A stretch of 64,000 nt of DNA from NCBI RefSeq assembly GCF_013340205.1, contig NZ_BJTG01000008.1:124001-188000 (forward strand), read 5' to 3'. The stretch's first letter is position 1, and each line of letters begins with the position of its first letter. Below are positions 34,394 through 44,094 of the stretch, piece by piece. A model generated the notes under the pieces. That model did not search any database and had not been told where the DNA came from. It saw only the letters and a program-made list of their open reading frames with translations. Made by a program: the position numbers and the translations under genes. This DNA comes from Anaeromyxobacter diazotrophicus (GTDB lineage: Bacteria > Myxococcota > Myxococcia > Myxococcales > Anaeromyxobacteraceae).

Positions 34394-35998
34394 ATGGCGA
34401 CGAAGGCGCTCTTCCTCCTGTTTTCACTGCTCGCCGCCCCCGCCTTCGCCGAAGAGCACGCGCCGCGGCCGCGGGTCGTCTTTCAGGGGAACGTGCTCTA
34501 CGACGAGCTCGTCTACCTGAGCGTCCTGGACCTGCCGCGGAACGCCCGCGCCGACCCCGCGCTGGCGCGCACCGTCGCGGCGAAGCTGCGGAGCTTCCTG
34601 CGCCGCGCGGGCTACGAGCTGGCCACCGTCCACGCCGAGGTGCAGGGCGACCAGATCGCCGTCCGCATGGACGAGGGCCGCCTCGACAAGATCGTCATCC
34701 TGGGGCGGAGCGACATCGAGACCATCCGGTTCAGGCTGGAGCTCTCGATGCCAGCGGGCGTCTTCAACCGGCCCGCCCTGGAGCGGCAGCTGCGCCTGCT
34801 CGCGGCCCGCTTCCGGCTCCAGGAGTACTCGTACCAGCTCATCCCCGTGGGGGAGCAGGAGGGCGAGGAGCCCACGCTCGACGAGCCCGAGCTGGTGGTG
34901 ACCGTCCCCGGGGAAGGTGAGGCGCCGGTCGTGTCGGGCACCCGGCTGCGGCCCGGCCAGAAGTACGAGCTGCACATCCTCATCGCGAGCAGCCCGTGGT
35001 CCCGCGGGTTCTCGCCCGACCTCTCCCTCGACTCCCCCGAGGGCCTCGGCGCGGGCGGACACTACCGCGGGCAGGATCGCGTCCTGACGGACGACCGGTG
35101 GGAGTTCCGCGTCCGCGCGGCGGGCAACCTCCGCCAGCACCTCGACTCGGACTCCTCCCGGCCGGTGCTGACCCGCCTCCTCGGGCAGGGGCGGTGGTTC
35201 TCCCCGCCGGTGTGGACCGACTCGCTCCGGCCCTCGCTCACGGTCCGCGCGGACATGCTGTCCCTGCAGCGGTCCGATCTGCGCCTCGACGACTTCCACC
35301 AGGCGACCTTCGCCGCGTCGCTCGACGCGAGCCTCTTCAGCCCGCGCCTCACGGTCGGCCTCGGCCTCGGCGTCGAGCGGCGCCTCCTCTTCTCGCTGGT
35401 CAAGGCGACCGGCGCGAACCCGCTCATCGACCAGACGCCGCGGGCGCAGACCCGGCCCTACGGCGAGGCGCTGGCGAGGCTCGTGTTCAACCCGGGCGAG
35501 CTCCGCACCGACCGCAAGCACACCCTGGACCTCGAGGCGCGCGCCTACACCGGGTCGCCCTCCAGCGACCCCGCCGTCTGGCTGCGCTCCTCCTACCAGC
35601 GCCGGTTCCCCTTCGGCTGGCACGAGCTCTGGTGGCAGGCGCACGGGACGCTGCTCGCCGGCGAGGTGCTCTTCCCGGACGAGGAGTCCGTGGGGAGCCA
35701 CCTGCACGGGTTCGCGGGCTCGGACTTCGCCCGCAAGCTGGGCAGCACCGGGCTGGAGTTCCGCTACTCGCTCCTGCGCGACGTGATCAAGGTGGGGGCG
35801 TTCTACGACCAGGTCCTGTTCGGCGCGATCGATCGCACCACCATGGTCGAGTCGCTGGGCGCCGGGGGCGCCGGGGGGCCGGCGCTCCACCTGCTGCTCG
35901 CCGACCAGTTCCAGATCGACGTGTACCTGGCCCTCGGCTGGAGCACCACCGGCGCCACCGGCTTCAGCCCGGCCCTCACGCTGCGGCAGGTCTACTAG
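34394..35998 (+). CDS. POTRA-domain outer-membrane beta-barrel protein
   Basis: 534 aa. Signal peptide to about residue 19 (ending AFAEE). The next 140 residues look like one or two POTRA domains: VVFQGNVLYDELVYLS, then an FLRRAGYELATVHAEVQGDQIAV strand-helix pattern as seen in two-partner secretion transporters and BamA. The rest is a predicted barrel (for example TVGLGLGVERRLLF and LTLRQVY at the end with a terminal aromatic). No passenger protein gene is next to it. It could be a transporter of the Omp85 superfamily, perhaps a reduced one. Divergent from livG across a 217-bp gap. Confidence 0.6.
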   Translation: MATKALFLLFSLLAAPAFAEEHAPRPRVVFQGNVLYDELVYLSVLDLPRNARADPALARTVAAKLRSFLRRAGYELATVHAEVQGDQIAVRMDEGRLDKIVILGRSDIETIRFRLELSMPAGVFNRPALERQLRLLAARFRLQEYSYQLIPVGEQEGEEPTLDEPELVVTVPGEGEAPVVSGTRLRPGQKYELHILIASSPWSRGFSPDLSLDSPEGLGAGGHYRGQDRVLTDDRWEFRVRAAGNLRQHLDSDSSRPVLTRLLGQGRWFSPPVWTDSLRPSLTVRADMLSLQRSDLRLDDFHQATFAASLDASLFSPRLTVGLGLGVERRLLFSLVKATGANPLIDQTPRAQTRPYGEALARLVFNPGELRTDRKHTLDLEARAYTGSPSSDPAVWLRSSYQRRFPFGWHELWWQAHGTLLAGEVLFPDEESVGSHLHGFAGSDFARKLGSTGLEFRYSLLRDVIKVGAFYDQVLFGAIDRTTMVESLGAGGAGGPALHLLLADQFQIDVYLALGWSTTGATGFSPALTLRQVY

Positions 35999-36004
35999 CC
36001 GCCG

Positions 36005-36035
36005 CGCGGTCGCCCCGGGTGCACCGGCGACCGCG
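36005..36035. terminator. Strong bidirectional hairpin
   Basis: CGCGGTCGCC (36005-36014) pairs perfectly with GGCGACCGCG (36026-36035), loop 11 bases, between two convergent genes and 7 bp after the POTRA-barrel stop. Confidence 0.6.
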
Positions 36036-36050
36036 GCGCCGCGCGCGCCT

Positions 36051-37448
<1,398 letters not shown>

Positions 37449-37480
37449 TGAGATGACGGTAACGCACCTGCCGCCGGCGA

Positions 37481-38062
37481 TCACCCCTGCCCGCGCGCGA
37501 GCTCGGCGCGCCGGAAGCACGAGGTGAGGTGGTCGTTCACGAGCCCGGCCGACTGCATGAAGGCGTAGCAGCTCTTCGGGCCGACGAAGGCGAAGCCGCG
37601 CGCCCGCAGCGCCTTCGAGAGCGCGCGGCTCTCCGCCGTCTCCGCGGGCACCTCCGCCGGGGAGCGCGGCGCGTTCAGGCGCGGCGCGCCGCCCACGAAG
37701 CTCCAGACGAAGCGCGCGAAGGAGCCCTCGGCCTCGCGCAGCGCCAGGAAGGCCCGGGCGCTCGCCACCGCCCCCTCGATCTTGCCCCGGTGGCGGATGA
37801 TCCCCGGATCGCGCAGGAGCGCCTCGACCCGGCGCGGCCCGAGGCGCGCCACCCGCTCCGGGTCGAACCCGTCGAAGGCGCGCCGGAACGCCTCGCGCTT
37901 CCGCAGCACCGTGATCCAGGAGAGGCCGGCCTGGAAGCCCTCCAGCACGAGCAGCTCGTAGAGCGCGCGGTCGTCGCGCAGCGGCGCGCCCCACTCCTCG
38001 TCATGGTAGGCGACGTAGAGGGGGTCTTCGCCTGCCCACCCACACCGGCGCACGCCCGTCAT
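37481..38062 (-). CDS. tag: DNA-3-methyladenine glycosylase I
   Basis: 193 aa, usual length. Removes 3-methyladenine from DNA. Motifs: [20 protein letters not shown] at the start (zinc Cys and the base-binding residues), [28 protein letters not shown], and the C-terminal [10 protein letters not shown] with the zinc His and Cys. Confidence 0.95.
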   Translation of the reverse strand: MTGVRRCGWAGEDPLYVAYHDEEWGAPLRDDRALYELLVLEGFQAGLSWITVLRKREAFRRAFDGFDPERVARLGPRRVEALLRDPGIIRHRGKIEGAVASARAFLALREAEGSFARFVWSFVGGAPRLNAPRSPAEVPAETAESRALSKALRARGFAFVGPKSCYAFMQSAGLVNDHLTSCFRRAELARGQG

Positions 38063-38175
38063 GTCGCCAGGTTAACGCGCCGCGGCGCGCGGGGCCAACG
38101 CCGGCGGCGCCGCGTCGGTGGACCGAGGCACATGCCCCTTGCCGCCGCCCGGAACTCCGGGTCAAATGCGCCGCC

Positions 38176-38787
38176 ATGACCAAGACCTCACGGCTCACCC
38201 TCACCCTCGCTGCCCTCCTCGCGCTCGCGCCCCTCGCGGCCGAGGCGGCGCCCACCCACTCCACCCGTGCCTCCACCTACGGCAACAGCGAGCCCTCGCT
38301 CGGCGCCGCCGTGGGCCAGGTGGACTACAGCGCGCTGCTCGGGCTCGAGTTCCCGCCCGACGGCATGGACGTCGGCCCGCGCCTCACCGGCGAGATCATG
38401 TACAGCGTGATGGACCTCGCCCCCAAGGCGCGCCTCAAGCTCGGCGTCCGCGGCGCGTTCGGCTACCACGGCTTCCCGGGCGGCTCGTTCTGGCTGCTCG
38501 ACGCGGTCCCGGACGCGAAGATCACGCTCGCCCTCACGGACCTGGTCGCGCTCTATGGCGACGTGGGGCTCGGCCTGGCGGTGCATCACGTCAGCGTCGA
38601 CGCCCAGCCCCCCTTCCCCGGCGGCTCGGACTCCACCCTCACGGTCGCGTTCCAGATGGGCGGCGGCGTCGCCTACGCGATCAACCCGCGCGTGAACCTG
38701 CTCGGCGAGATCCGCCTCGACCTCTACACCCGCAGCGGCTCGAGCACGTTCGTCTCGTTCCCCACCGTCGGCCTGCAGTTCCACTAG
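38176..38787 (+). CDS. Small exported protein, probable beta-barrel
   Basis: 203 aa. Signal peptide to about residue 25 (LLALAPLAAEAAP). The rest alternates hydrophobic and polar residues with many Gly and Tyr (for example LALYGDVGLGLAVHHV-like and GGGVAYAINPRVNLLGEIRLDLY strands) and ends FPTVGLQFH, close to the terminal-aromatic rule of outer-membrane barrels. About 8 strands would fit an OmpW/OmpX-sized barrel. I do not recognise the family. Ends in a 10-bp stem hairpin shared with argB. Confidence 0.55.
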   Translation: MTKTSRLTLTLAALLALAPLAAEAAPTHSTRASTYGNSEPSLGAAVGQVDYSALLGLEFPPDGMDVGPRLTGEIMYSVMDLAPKARLKLGVRGAFGYHGFPGGSFWLLDAVPDAKITLALTDLVALYGDVGLGLAVHHVSVDAQPPFPGGSDSTLTVAFQMGGGVAYAINPRVNLLGEIRLDLYTRSGSSTFVSFPTVGLQFH

Positions 38788-38800
38788 ACGCGGCCCGCTC

Positions 38801-38833
38801 GGCCGGCGGCGGACCTCGGGTCAGCCGCCGGCC
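38801..38833. terminator. Hairpin between convergent genes
   Basis: GGCCGGCGGC (38801-38810) pairs perfectly with GCCGCCGGCC (38824-38833). The right arm lies within the last codons of argB. Confidence 0.45.
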
Positions 38834-39639
38834 AGCACCGTCCCGACGCTGCCCGGGTCGAGGACGGCGCGGGCGAGCTCCCCCTCGGCGAGCCGCCCCA
38901 CGATCACCACCGAGCGCGCGCCCCCCGCGAGCACGGCGAAGCTCTCCTCCAGCTTCGGGATCATGCCCCCCGAGATCGAGCCGTCGGCCACGCCGCGCTC
39001 GAACTCCGCCCGCGTCATGCGCGCCACCCGGCTCGACGGGTCCTTCACGTCGCGCAGCACCCCCGGCGTGGAGGTGACGAGCACCAGCGCGTCGGCCCGC
39101 AGCGCCCCGGCGAGCTGGCTCGCCACCGTGTCGCCGTTGATGTTGAGCGCCTGCCCCTCCGCGCTCATCCCCAGGCACGCCAGCACCGGCACGTAGCGGC
39201 GCTCCCAGAGATCGCCCAGGAGGCCCAGGTTGAAGCCGGTCACGTCGCCGACCAGGCCCAGGTCCACCGGCGCCTCCCCGGCGCCGGTCATGGCGCGCGG
39301 CGGCCGGCGGCGCGCCTGCAGCACGTGCCCGCTCGCGCCGTGCAGGCCCACCGGCATGACGCCGCTCGCGAGCAGGCGGGCGCAGAGGTCCACGTTCACC
39401 TGGCCCGCCACCGTGTACTTCATCACCTCGAGCGTCGCCTCGTCGGTGACGCGCTTGCCGGCGACGAGGCGCGGCTCCTGGCCGAGCCGGCGCTGCAGCG
39501 CGCTCGCCTGCGGCCCGCCGCCGTGCACGAGCGCCACGCGGTGCCAGGCGCCGACGAGCGCCCGCACGTCGCGCGCGATGAGGTCCAGCTCGGGCGAGGC
39601 GACCACCTCGCCCCCCAGCTTCACGACGACGGTCATCAT
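38821..39639 (-). CDS. argB: Acetylglutamate kinase
   Basis: 272 aa. Second step of arginine synthesis. VVVKLGGEVVA at the start, VHGGGPQASALQRRLG with the conserved Gly-rich loop, LNINGDTVASQLAGAL, and the C-terminal GGMIPKLEESFAVLAGGA. ATG at 39639 overlaps the argC stop as ATGA. Confidence 0.94.
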   Translation of the reverse strand: MMTVVVKLGGEVVASPELDLIARDVRALVGAWHRVALVHGGGPQASALQRRLGQEPRLVAGKRVTDEATLEVMKYTVAGQVNVDLCARLLASGVMPVGLHGASGHVLQARRRPPRAMTGAGEAPVDLGLVGDVTGFNLGLLGDLWERRYVPVLACLGMSAEGQALNINGDTVASQLAGALRADALVLVTSTPGVLRDVKDPSSRVARMTRAEFERGVADGSISGGMIPKLEESFAVLAGGARSVVIVGRLAEGELARAVLDPGSVGTVLAGG

Positions 39640-40697
39640 GGCGGCCACGGTCCCGTATCCGAGAGCGACAGCCCCTCGGGCAGCCCGAGGGCGAGGTTCA
39701 GGTCCTGGATGGCCTGCCCGGCGCCACCCTTCACGAGGTTGTCGAGCGCGCCGAAGAGCGCGGCGGTGCGGCGGCCCTTCACGGCCGGCCCGACCGCCAC
39801 GCCCACCTCGGCGTGGTTGGAGCCGGACACCGCCGCCACCTCCGGCAGGCGCCGCCGCGGGACGCGCACGAACGGCTCGCCCGCGTACGCCTCCTCGTAG
39901 AGGCGGCGCAGCCGCGCCTCGTCCCAGGCGTCCGGCAGCTCGACGAAGGCGGTGGCGAAGATGCCGCGCGAGAGCGGCGCCGACACCGGCACGAAGCGCA
40001 GCGCGAGCTCGCGCGCCCCCGCCTGGGCCAGCGCCTCGGCGATCTCGGGCAGGTGCTGGTGCTCGAGCGGCTTGTAGGTGCGGAGGTTCCCGGCGCGGAC
40101 CGGGTGGTGCGTCCCGGCCGAGGGGGCGACGCCGGAGCCGGAGCTGCCGGTGAGCCCCTGCACGTGCACCACGCCCTCGAGCAGCCCCGCCCGCGCCAGC
40201 GGCAGGAGGGTGAGCTCGATGCAGGTGGCGAAGCACCCCGGCGCCGCCACCAGGCGCGCCCCGCGCAGGCGCTCCCGGTTCAGCTCCGGGAGCCCGTAGA
40301 CGAACCGCGCGAGCAGCTCCGGGTGCGGGTGCTCCACGCCGTAGTACCGCGCGTAGTCGGCCGGGTCCTTGAGGCGGAAGTCGCCGCTCATGTCCACCAC
40401 GCGCACCCCGCTCGCCACGAGCGCCGGGACCTGGTGCGCCGACACCTTGTGAGGCAGCCCGAGCAGGACGGCGTCCATTCCCTCGGCCGCCCGCGCCGGC
40501 GCGAGCTCCTCGAAGAGGAGCTCCGTCGCGCCCTCCAGCGAGGGGTGCGCCGCCGCGAGCGGCTCGCCCACGTGGTCCACCGACGCCACCCGCGCGAGCT
40601 CGACCTCCGGGTGCAGCAGCAGGCGCCGGATGAGCTCGGCCCCGCCGTAGCCCGAGCCCCCGATCACGGCCGCCCGGTAACGCTTGCTCGCCGCCAT
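39636..40697 (-). CDS. argC: N-acetyl-gamma-glutamyl-phosphate reductase
   Basis: 353 aa. Third step of arginine synthesis. GGSGYGGAELIRRLLLHP (13-30) is the NADP site and AAPGCFATC (151-159) contains the catalytic C155. GGAG three bases before the ATG at 40697. Only argC and argB of the pathway are here; a divergent M20 peptidase 71 bp away could supply an ArgE-like deacetylase, but its sequence fits better with other M20 subfamilies. Confidence 0.94.
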   Translation of the reverse strand: MAASKRYRAAVIGGSGYGGAELIRRLLLHPEVELARVASVDHVGEPLAAAHPSLEGATELLFEELAPARAAEGMDAVLLGLPHKVSAHQVPALVASGVRVVDMSGDFRLKDPADYARYYGVEHPHPELLARFVYGLPELNRERLRGARLVAAPGCFATCIELTLLPLARAGLLEGVVHVQGLTGSSGSGVAPSAGTHHPVRAGNLRTYKPLEHQHLPEIAEALAQAGARELALRFVPVSAPLSRGIFATAFVELPDAWDEARLRRLYEEAYAGEPFVRVPRRRLPEVAAVSGSNHAEVGVAVGPAVKGRRTAALFGALDNLVKGGAGQAIQDLNLALGLPEGLSLSDTGPWPP

Positions 40698-40705
40698 GGT
40701 CTCCT

Positions 40706-40711
40706 CTTATA
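40706..40711 (-). promoter_or_regulatory. -10-like hexamer before argC
   Basis: TATAAG on the minus strand, eight bases before the argC ATG, the only AT-rich hexamer in the 71-bp divergent gap. No clear -35. If used, the mRNA would be nearly leaderless. Confidence 0.3.
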
Positions 40712-40768
40712 CCGTCCCGCGCCGCGGCGCGGCGCGCGGCGTGGGCCGCGAGGGGGCGACGGGTTCGC

Positions 40769-41920
40769 ATGCTGGCGGAGCGGGTCGAGATCGGGCTGTC
40801 CTGGCTCCAGGGGCAGCGCTTCGCCATGCAGCGCCTGCTCGAGCGGCTGGTGCGGCAGAGCTCGTTCACCCTCGATCCACCCGGCGTCAACGCGGTGGTG
40901 GCCATGCTCGACCAGGAGCTGCGCCGCATCGGGCTCAAGACCGAGCGCCTCCGCTCGCCCAAGTACGGCGACCACCTGTACTTCGAGAGCAGCGGCCAGG
41001 GCCCCTTCACCTTCCTCATCGGGCACACCGACACGGTCCACGCGCGCCGGGCCTTCGACGGCTTCGAGCTCGCCGGCGATCTCGCCAAGGGCCCGGGCGT
41101 CTTCGACATGAAGGGCGGCCTGGTGGTGACGCTCTTCGCGCTGGAGGCGCTGGCCCGCGCGGCGCTCCTGCGGCACGTCCCGGTGCGCGGGCTCATCGTC
41201 TCCGACGAGGAGGTGGGCTCGCCCGACTCGCAGGCGCACCTGCGGCAGCGGGCCCAGGGCGCGGCCTACGCGCTCGGCTTCGAGCCGGGCCGCGCCGGGG
41301 ACGCGATCGTCACCCGGCGCAAGGGGGTCGCCTCGCTCTCGGCGATCGCGCGCGGCGTGGCGGCGCACGCCGGCGCCGAGCACCAGCGGGGCAAGAACGC
41401 GGTCTGGGCGCTGGCGCGCTTCGTGGACCGGGCCCAGGCGCTCACCGACTACGGGCGCGGCTCCACCGTCAACGTGGGGCTGTTCCAGGGCGGCACCACC
41501 CGCAACACCGTCCCCGAGCTGGCGCGGGCGGAGGTCGACCTGCGCTACGTGACGACCGAGGACGGGCAGCAGCTCTACGCCGCGCTGGAGGAGGCCGCGG
41601 CGGCCGCCGCGGTGGAGGGCACGCGCCTGGAGCTGGTGAAGAGCGCCTGGCGCCCGCCGATGGTGCGCACCGACGCCTCGGCCGAGCTGGCGCGCGAGTT
41701 CGGGCGCTGCCAGGAGGAGAGCGGCCTCGCCTCGGGCGAGGCGCCGCTCTCGGGCGGCGGCTCGGACGCGAGCACCACCAGCGACATGGGCATCCCCTCC
41801 ATCGACGGCCTCGGCCCGCGCGGCTCCGGGTTCCACACGGTCGAGGAGCGGGTGGACCTCGCCTCGCTCGTGCCGAAGGCGCTGGCGGTGGCGCGCTTCC
41901 TGGGCGGCCGCGGCGGGTGA
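40769..41920 (+). CDS. M20 family metallopeptidase/deacylase
   Basis: 383 aa. Zinc-site motifs GHTDTVH (H86, D88), GVFDMKGG (D113) and SDEEVGSPDS, then GAAAHAGAEHQRGKNAV-like dimer-domain residues, and a late GGGSDAST with HTVEERVD (metal His). Closest in style to glutamate carboxypeptidase/CPG2-type M20A enzymes; it could deacylate an N-acyl amino acid. Divergent from argC, so a part in arginine metabolism is possible but not shown. Confidence 0.85.
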   Translation: MLAERVEIGLSWLQGQRFAMQRLLERLVRQSSFTLDPPGVNAVVAMLDQELRRIGLKTERLRSPKYGDHLYFESSGQGPFTFLIGHTDTVHARRAFDGFELAGDLAKGPGVFDMKGGLVVTLFALEALARAALLRHVPVRGLIVSDEEVGSPDSQAHLRQRAQGAAYALGFEPGRAGDAIVTRRKGVASLSAIARGVAAHAGAEHQRGKNAVWALARFVDRAQALTDYGRGSTVNVGLFQGGTTRNTVPELARAEVDLRYVTTEDGQQLYAALEEAAAAAAVEGTRLELVKSAWRPPMVRTDASAELAREFGRCQEESGLASGEAPLSGGGSDASTTSDMGIPSIDGLGPRGSGFHTVEERVDLASLVPKALAVARFLGGRGG

Positions 41921-41953
41921 TGTCCGCCGGCTGATCCGAGCGCCTTCCCGTAG

Positions 41954-41975
41954 GGCGGGGGGCTCGTCCCCCGCC
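41954..41975. terminator. Bidirectional GC hairpin
   Basis: GGCGGGGG (41954-41961) pairs with CCCCCGCC (41968-41975), six-base loop, between convergent genes. Confidence 0.5.
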
Positions 41976-42001
41976 GGGGCAGCCCGCGCGGCGGCGGCCC
42001 G

Positions 42002-42967
42002 CTACCCGCCCGCGAGCCAGCACGCGGCGAGCGCCCGGCCCGCCGAGGCGCGCGCGCGATCGTCGCCCTCCTCGAAGCGCCCGAGCGTGAAGCGCGGCCC
42101 CTCCGCGGGCGCCTGCTCGAAGGACGGATCCACCGGGACCCAGCGGCCCTCGACGAGGAGCTCGGCCCACTCGTGCCACACCAGGGCGCGCCCGTCGTAG
42201 GCGACCCCCACCGCGTGCCGGCCGCGCCAGCCCGCGCGCGCCGCGAGCGCGAGGTAGCGCGCGGTGCGCTCGCGGCAGCTCTCGCCTGGGGGCCAGCTGC
42301 GCGGGACAGCGGGGGGCGCGGCGCCGGAGGCGGGGTCGCGCGGCACGCCGCACAGCGCGGCTGCGTCGCGCGGCCGCGGCAGCGCGGCGCCCGAGACGCG
42401 GGGCGCCGCCGCCGGCAGCCGGGCCTCCGCGTCGCGCACGAAGCGGGTCGCCTGCGCGGCGAGGAGCACCTCGTCCGGCGCGGCGCCGGGCGCGGCGCGG
42501 TACCGGAGCGGCGCCCCCAGCACGCGGCCCTCGAGCCAGCCGCCAACGCGCCGCGCGCACGCCTCGCCCTCCTCGCCGCTCTCCTCGTCGCGGACGCGGA
42601 CGCACCGCTCCTCGCCGTCCCGGGCCCGCGCGAGCACGAGCTCGGCCAGGCTGGCGGGGATGGGCCCCGGGCCCTGCGCGCGGCGCCGCTCGCGGCCGTC
42701 CGCGGCGATGCGCACCCGGACCGCCCGCGCCTCGCCGCCGGGCGCGGTGTCGAGCTCCGCCAGCCAGCCGATGACGCCCCCGCCCGCCTCCGCCGGAGCC
42801 CGCAGCTCGCTCTCCCACCGGCCGCGGCAGCCGTCCGCCTGGCAGTGAAGCGCGAGCCGGGCCCACCCGACCGCCTCGCCGCCGATCTCGACGCGGTAGC
42901 GGGCGTCCACCTCGGGCAGCGCGGCGGCGGTGGCGGCGGCGAGCAGCGCGGCGGCGAGCGCGATCAC
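42002..42967 (-). CDS. Exported transglutaminase-like cysteine protein
   Basis: 321 aa. Short signal peptide (to about residue 17). The N-terminal half (20-200) has no recognised fold and contains four Cys. The C-terminal part carries a transglutaminase-like triad: C231 in PPGESCRERTARYLALAARAG, H265 in VWHEWAELL and D280 in WVPVDPSF. Such exported domains act as proteases or cross-linking enzymes on cell-envelope proteins; the substrate is unknown. GTG start overlapping the dedA stop by 4 bp. Confidence 0.75.
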   Translation of the reverse strand: MIALAAALLAAATAAALPEVDARYRVEIGGEAVGWARLALHCQADGCRGRWESELRAPAEAGGGVIGWLAELDTAPGGEARAVRVRIAADGRERRRAQGPGPIPASLAELVLARARDGEERCVRVRDEESGEEGEACARRVGGWLEGRVLGAPLRYRAAPGAAPDEVLLAAQATRFVRDAEARLPAAAPRVSGAALPRPRDAAALCGVPRDPASGAAPPAVPRSWPPGESCRERTARYLALAARAGWRGRHAVGVAYDGRALVWHEWAELLVEGRWVPVDPSFEQAPAEGPRFTLGRFEEGDDRARASAGRALAACWLAGG

Positions 42968-43599
42968 GCCGCGCCCCGGGGACGGCGGCGGCGCAGGAGG
43001 AGGCGGACCGCGAGCGCCGCCGCGGCGAGCGCCATCACCCACCAGGCGGCCCGGGTGTAGCGGTCGAAGAAGGCCACCAGCTCGTCCAGGTTGCGGGCGA
43101 GGAGCGCGCCCACCGCCAGGAGGAGCGCGTTCCAGAGCGCGGCGGAGAGGCCGCCCAGGAGGAGCACGCGCCCGAGCGGGAGGCGCGCCGCGCCCGCGGC
43201 CACGAAGAGGAAGGCGCGGATCCCCGGCAGGAAGCGGTTGGCGAGGAGCAGCAGCCCGCCGTGCTTCCGGTACGCGGCGTCGAAGCGGGCCAGGCGCCCC
43301 GCGTCGAGGGGCCCGCGGACCGCGGCGCGCGCCTCCAGCGCCGGCGCCAGCGCGCGCCCGACGCGCCAGTCGACCCAGGCGCCCGCCACCGCTCCGGCCG
43401 TCACCGCGGCGAAGGCCAGCGGCCAGGAGAGCGTGCCGCGCACCGCGTACCAGGCGCCGAGCAGCACCACCAGGTCGCCGGGGAAGGGCGGGAACACGTA
43501 CTCGACGAAGCTCGCGCCGAAGAGGACCGCCGGCGCGAACGGGCCGGTGCGGGCGACCACGTCCGAGAGCAGCGCCGCGGCGCGGTCGAGGGAGCTCAC
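42964..43599 (-). CDS. DedA family membrane protein
   Basis: 211 aa, four to five membrane segments. FPGDLVVLLGAWYAV near residue 35 and the GRFLPGIRAF-type motif (here ANRFLPGIRAFLFVAAGAARLP near 120-140) are characteristic. DedA proteins are flippase-like and recycle undecaprenyl phosphate or phospholipids. GTG start. Translationally coupled to the transglutaminase-like protein. Confidence 0.88.
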   Translation of the reverse strand: MSSLDRAAALLSDVVARTGPFAPAVLFGASFVEYVFPPFPGDLVVLLGAWYAVRGTLSWPLAFAAVTAGAVAGAWVDWRVGRALAPALEARAAVRGPLDAGRLARFDAAYRKHGGLLLLANRFLPGIRAFLFVAAGAARLPLGRVLLLGGLSAALWNALLLAVGALLARNLDELVAFFDRYTRAAWWVMALAAAALAVRLLLRRRRPRGAA

Positions 43600-43796
43600 G
43601 CGGCGGGGATGCTAGCGGGACCGGCGGACGTGGTCGAGAGGCACCTCTCCCCCGGCCCCCTCTCCCCGCTGCGCGGGGCGAGGGGAGAGGGGACTCCAGG
43701 TCACGGTTCCCTCTCCCCCACCGGGGGAGAGGGCCAGGGAAAGGGGGCAGCACCGGGGGCCACACCCCGGGTGCTACCCCGTCCCCGGCGAGCGCC
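43600..43796. other. Non-coding gap holding two palindromic repeats
   Basis: No gene is supported here. The gap contains a CCCCTCTCCCC/GGGGAGAGGGG palindrome (43657-43692, 14-base loop) and the inverted copy of the 38-bp element. Confidence 0.6.
43709..43747. repeat. 38-bp palindromic intergenic element, copy 2 (inverted)
   Basis: CCCTCTCCCCC (43709-43719), loop ACC, GGGGGAGAGGG (43723-43733), then the degenerate half copy in reverse. It is the reverse complement of copies 1 and 3, as the ACC versus GGT loop shows. Confidence 0.8.
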
Positions 43797-43955
43797 TCAC
43801 GGCACGGCGGCGGTGGAGCGGCGGCCGCGGAAGAAGCCGAGCACGAACAGGATGACGGCGGCGACGAGGGCGATGTGGATGAGACCGGTGGTCACCTTCA
43901 GCGCGAGCCCCACGATCCAGAAGGCGAAGAGGATGGCGGCGAGGATCCACAGCAT
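43797..43955 (-). CDS. Small Lmo0937-type membrane protein
   Basis: 52 aa. Two membrane segments: MLWILAAILFAFWIVGLALK and IHIALVAAVILFVLGFF, with a T-G-L-I-H turn between and a basic end (RGRRS). This is the pattern of the Lmo0937 family of tiny membrane proteins, of unknown function. AAGGAG six bases or so before the ATG at 43955 decides the start against longer in-frame readings. Confidence 0.8.
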   Translation of the reverse strand: MLWILAAILFAFWIVGLALKVTTGLIHIALVAAVILFVLGFFRGRRSTAAVP

Positions 43956-44074
43956 GGCATCTCCTTGCGGCGCGTGCGGCCGCTCTGTGCAAAATCTGGC
44001 GCTCCGGGGCGCGCGTGGCTCGCCCGCCCGCCGCCTGGGCGAGGGGAGCGGCGATCGCCCGGGACGAGCTGCGC

Positions 44075-44080
44075 TATAGT
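44075..44080 (+). promoter_or_regulatory. -10-like TATAGT before the membrane glycosyltransferase gene
   Basis: Five of six matches to TATAAT, 14 bp before the ATG at 44095, in very GC-rich surroundings. No clear -35. Confidence 0.3.
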
Positions 44081-44094
44081 CCGCCGCCCTCGCG

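Noticed and set aside
40769-41920. Calling the M20 protein ArgE because it is next to argC-argB
   Set aside because: Metal-site motifs fit M20 in general, but the overall pattern is nearer to CPG2-type carboxypeptidases; position alone is not enough.
41921-42001. Small gene between the M20 peptidase and the transglutaminase-like gene
   Set aside because: The gap is 81 bp and is accounted for by a GC hairpin; no start with ribosome site fits.
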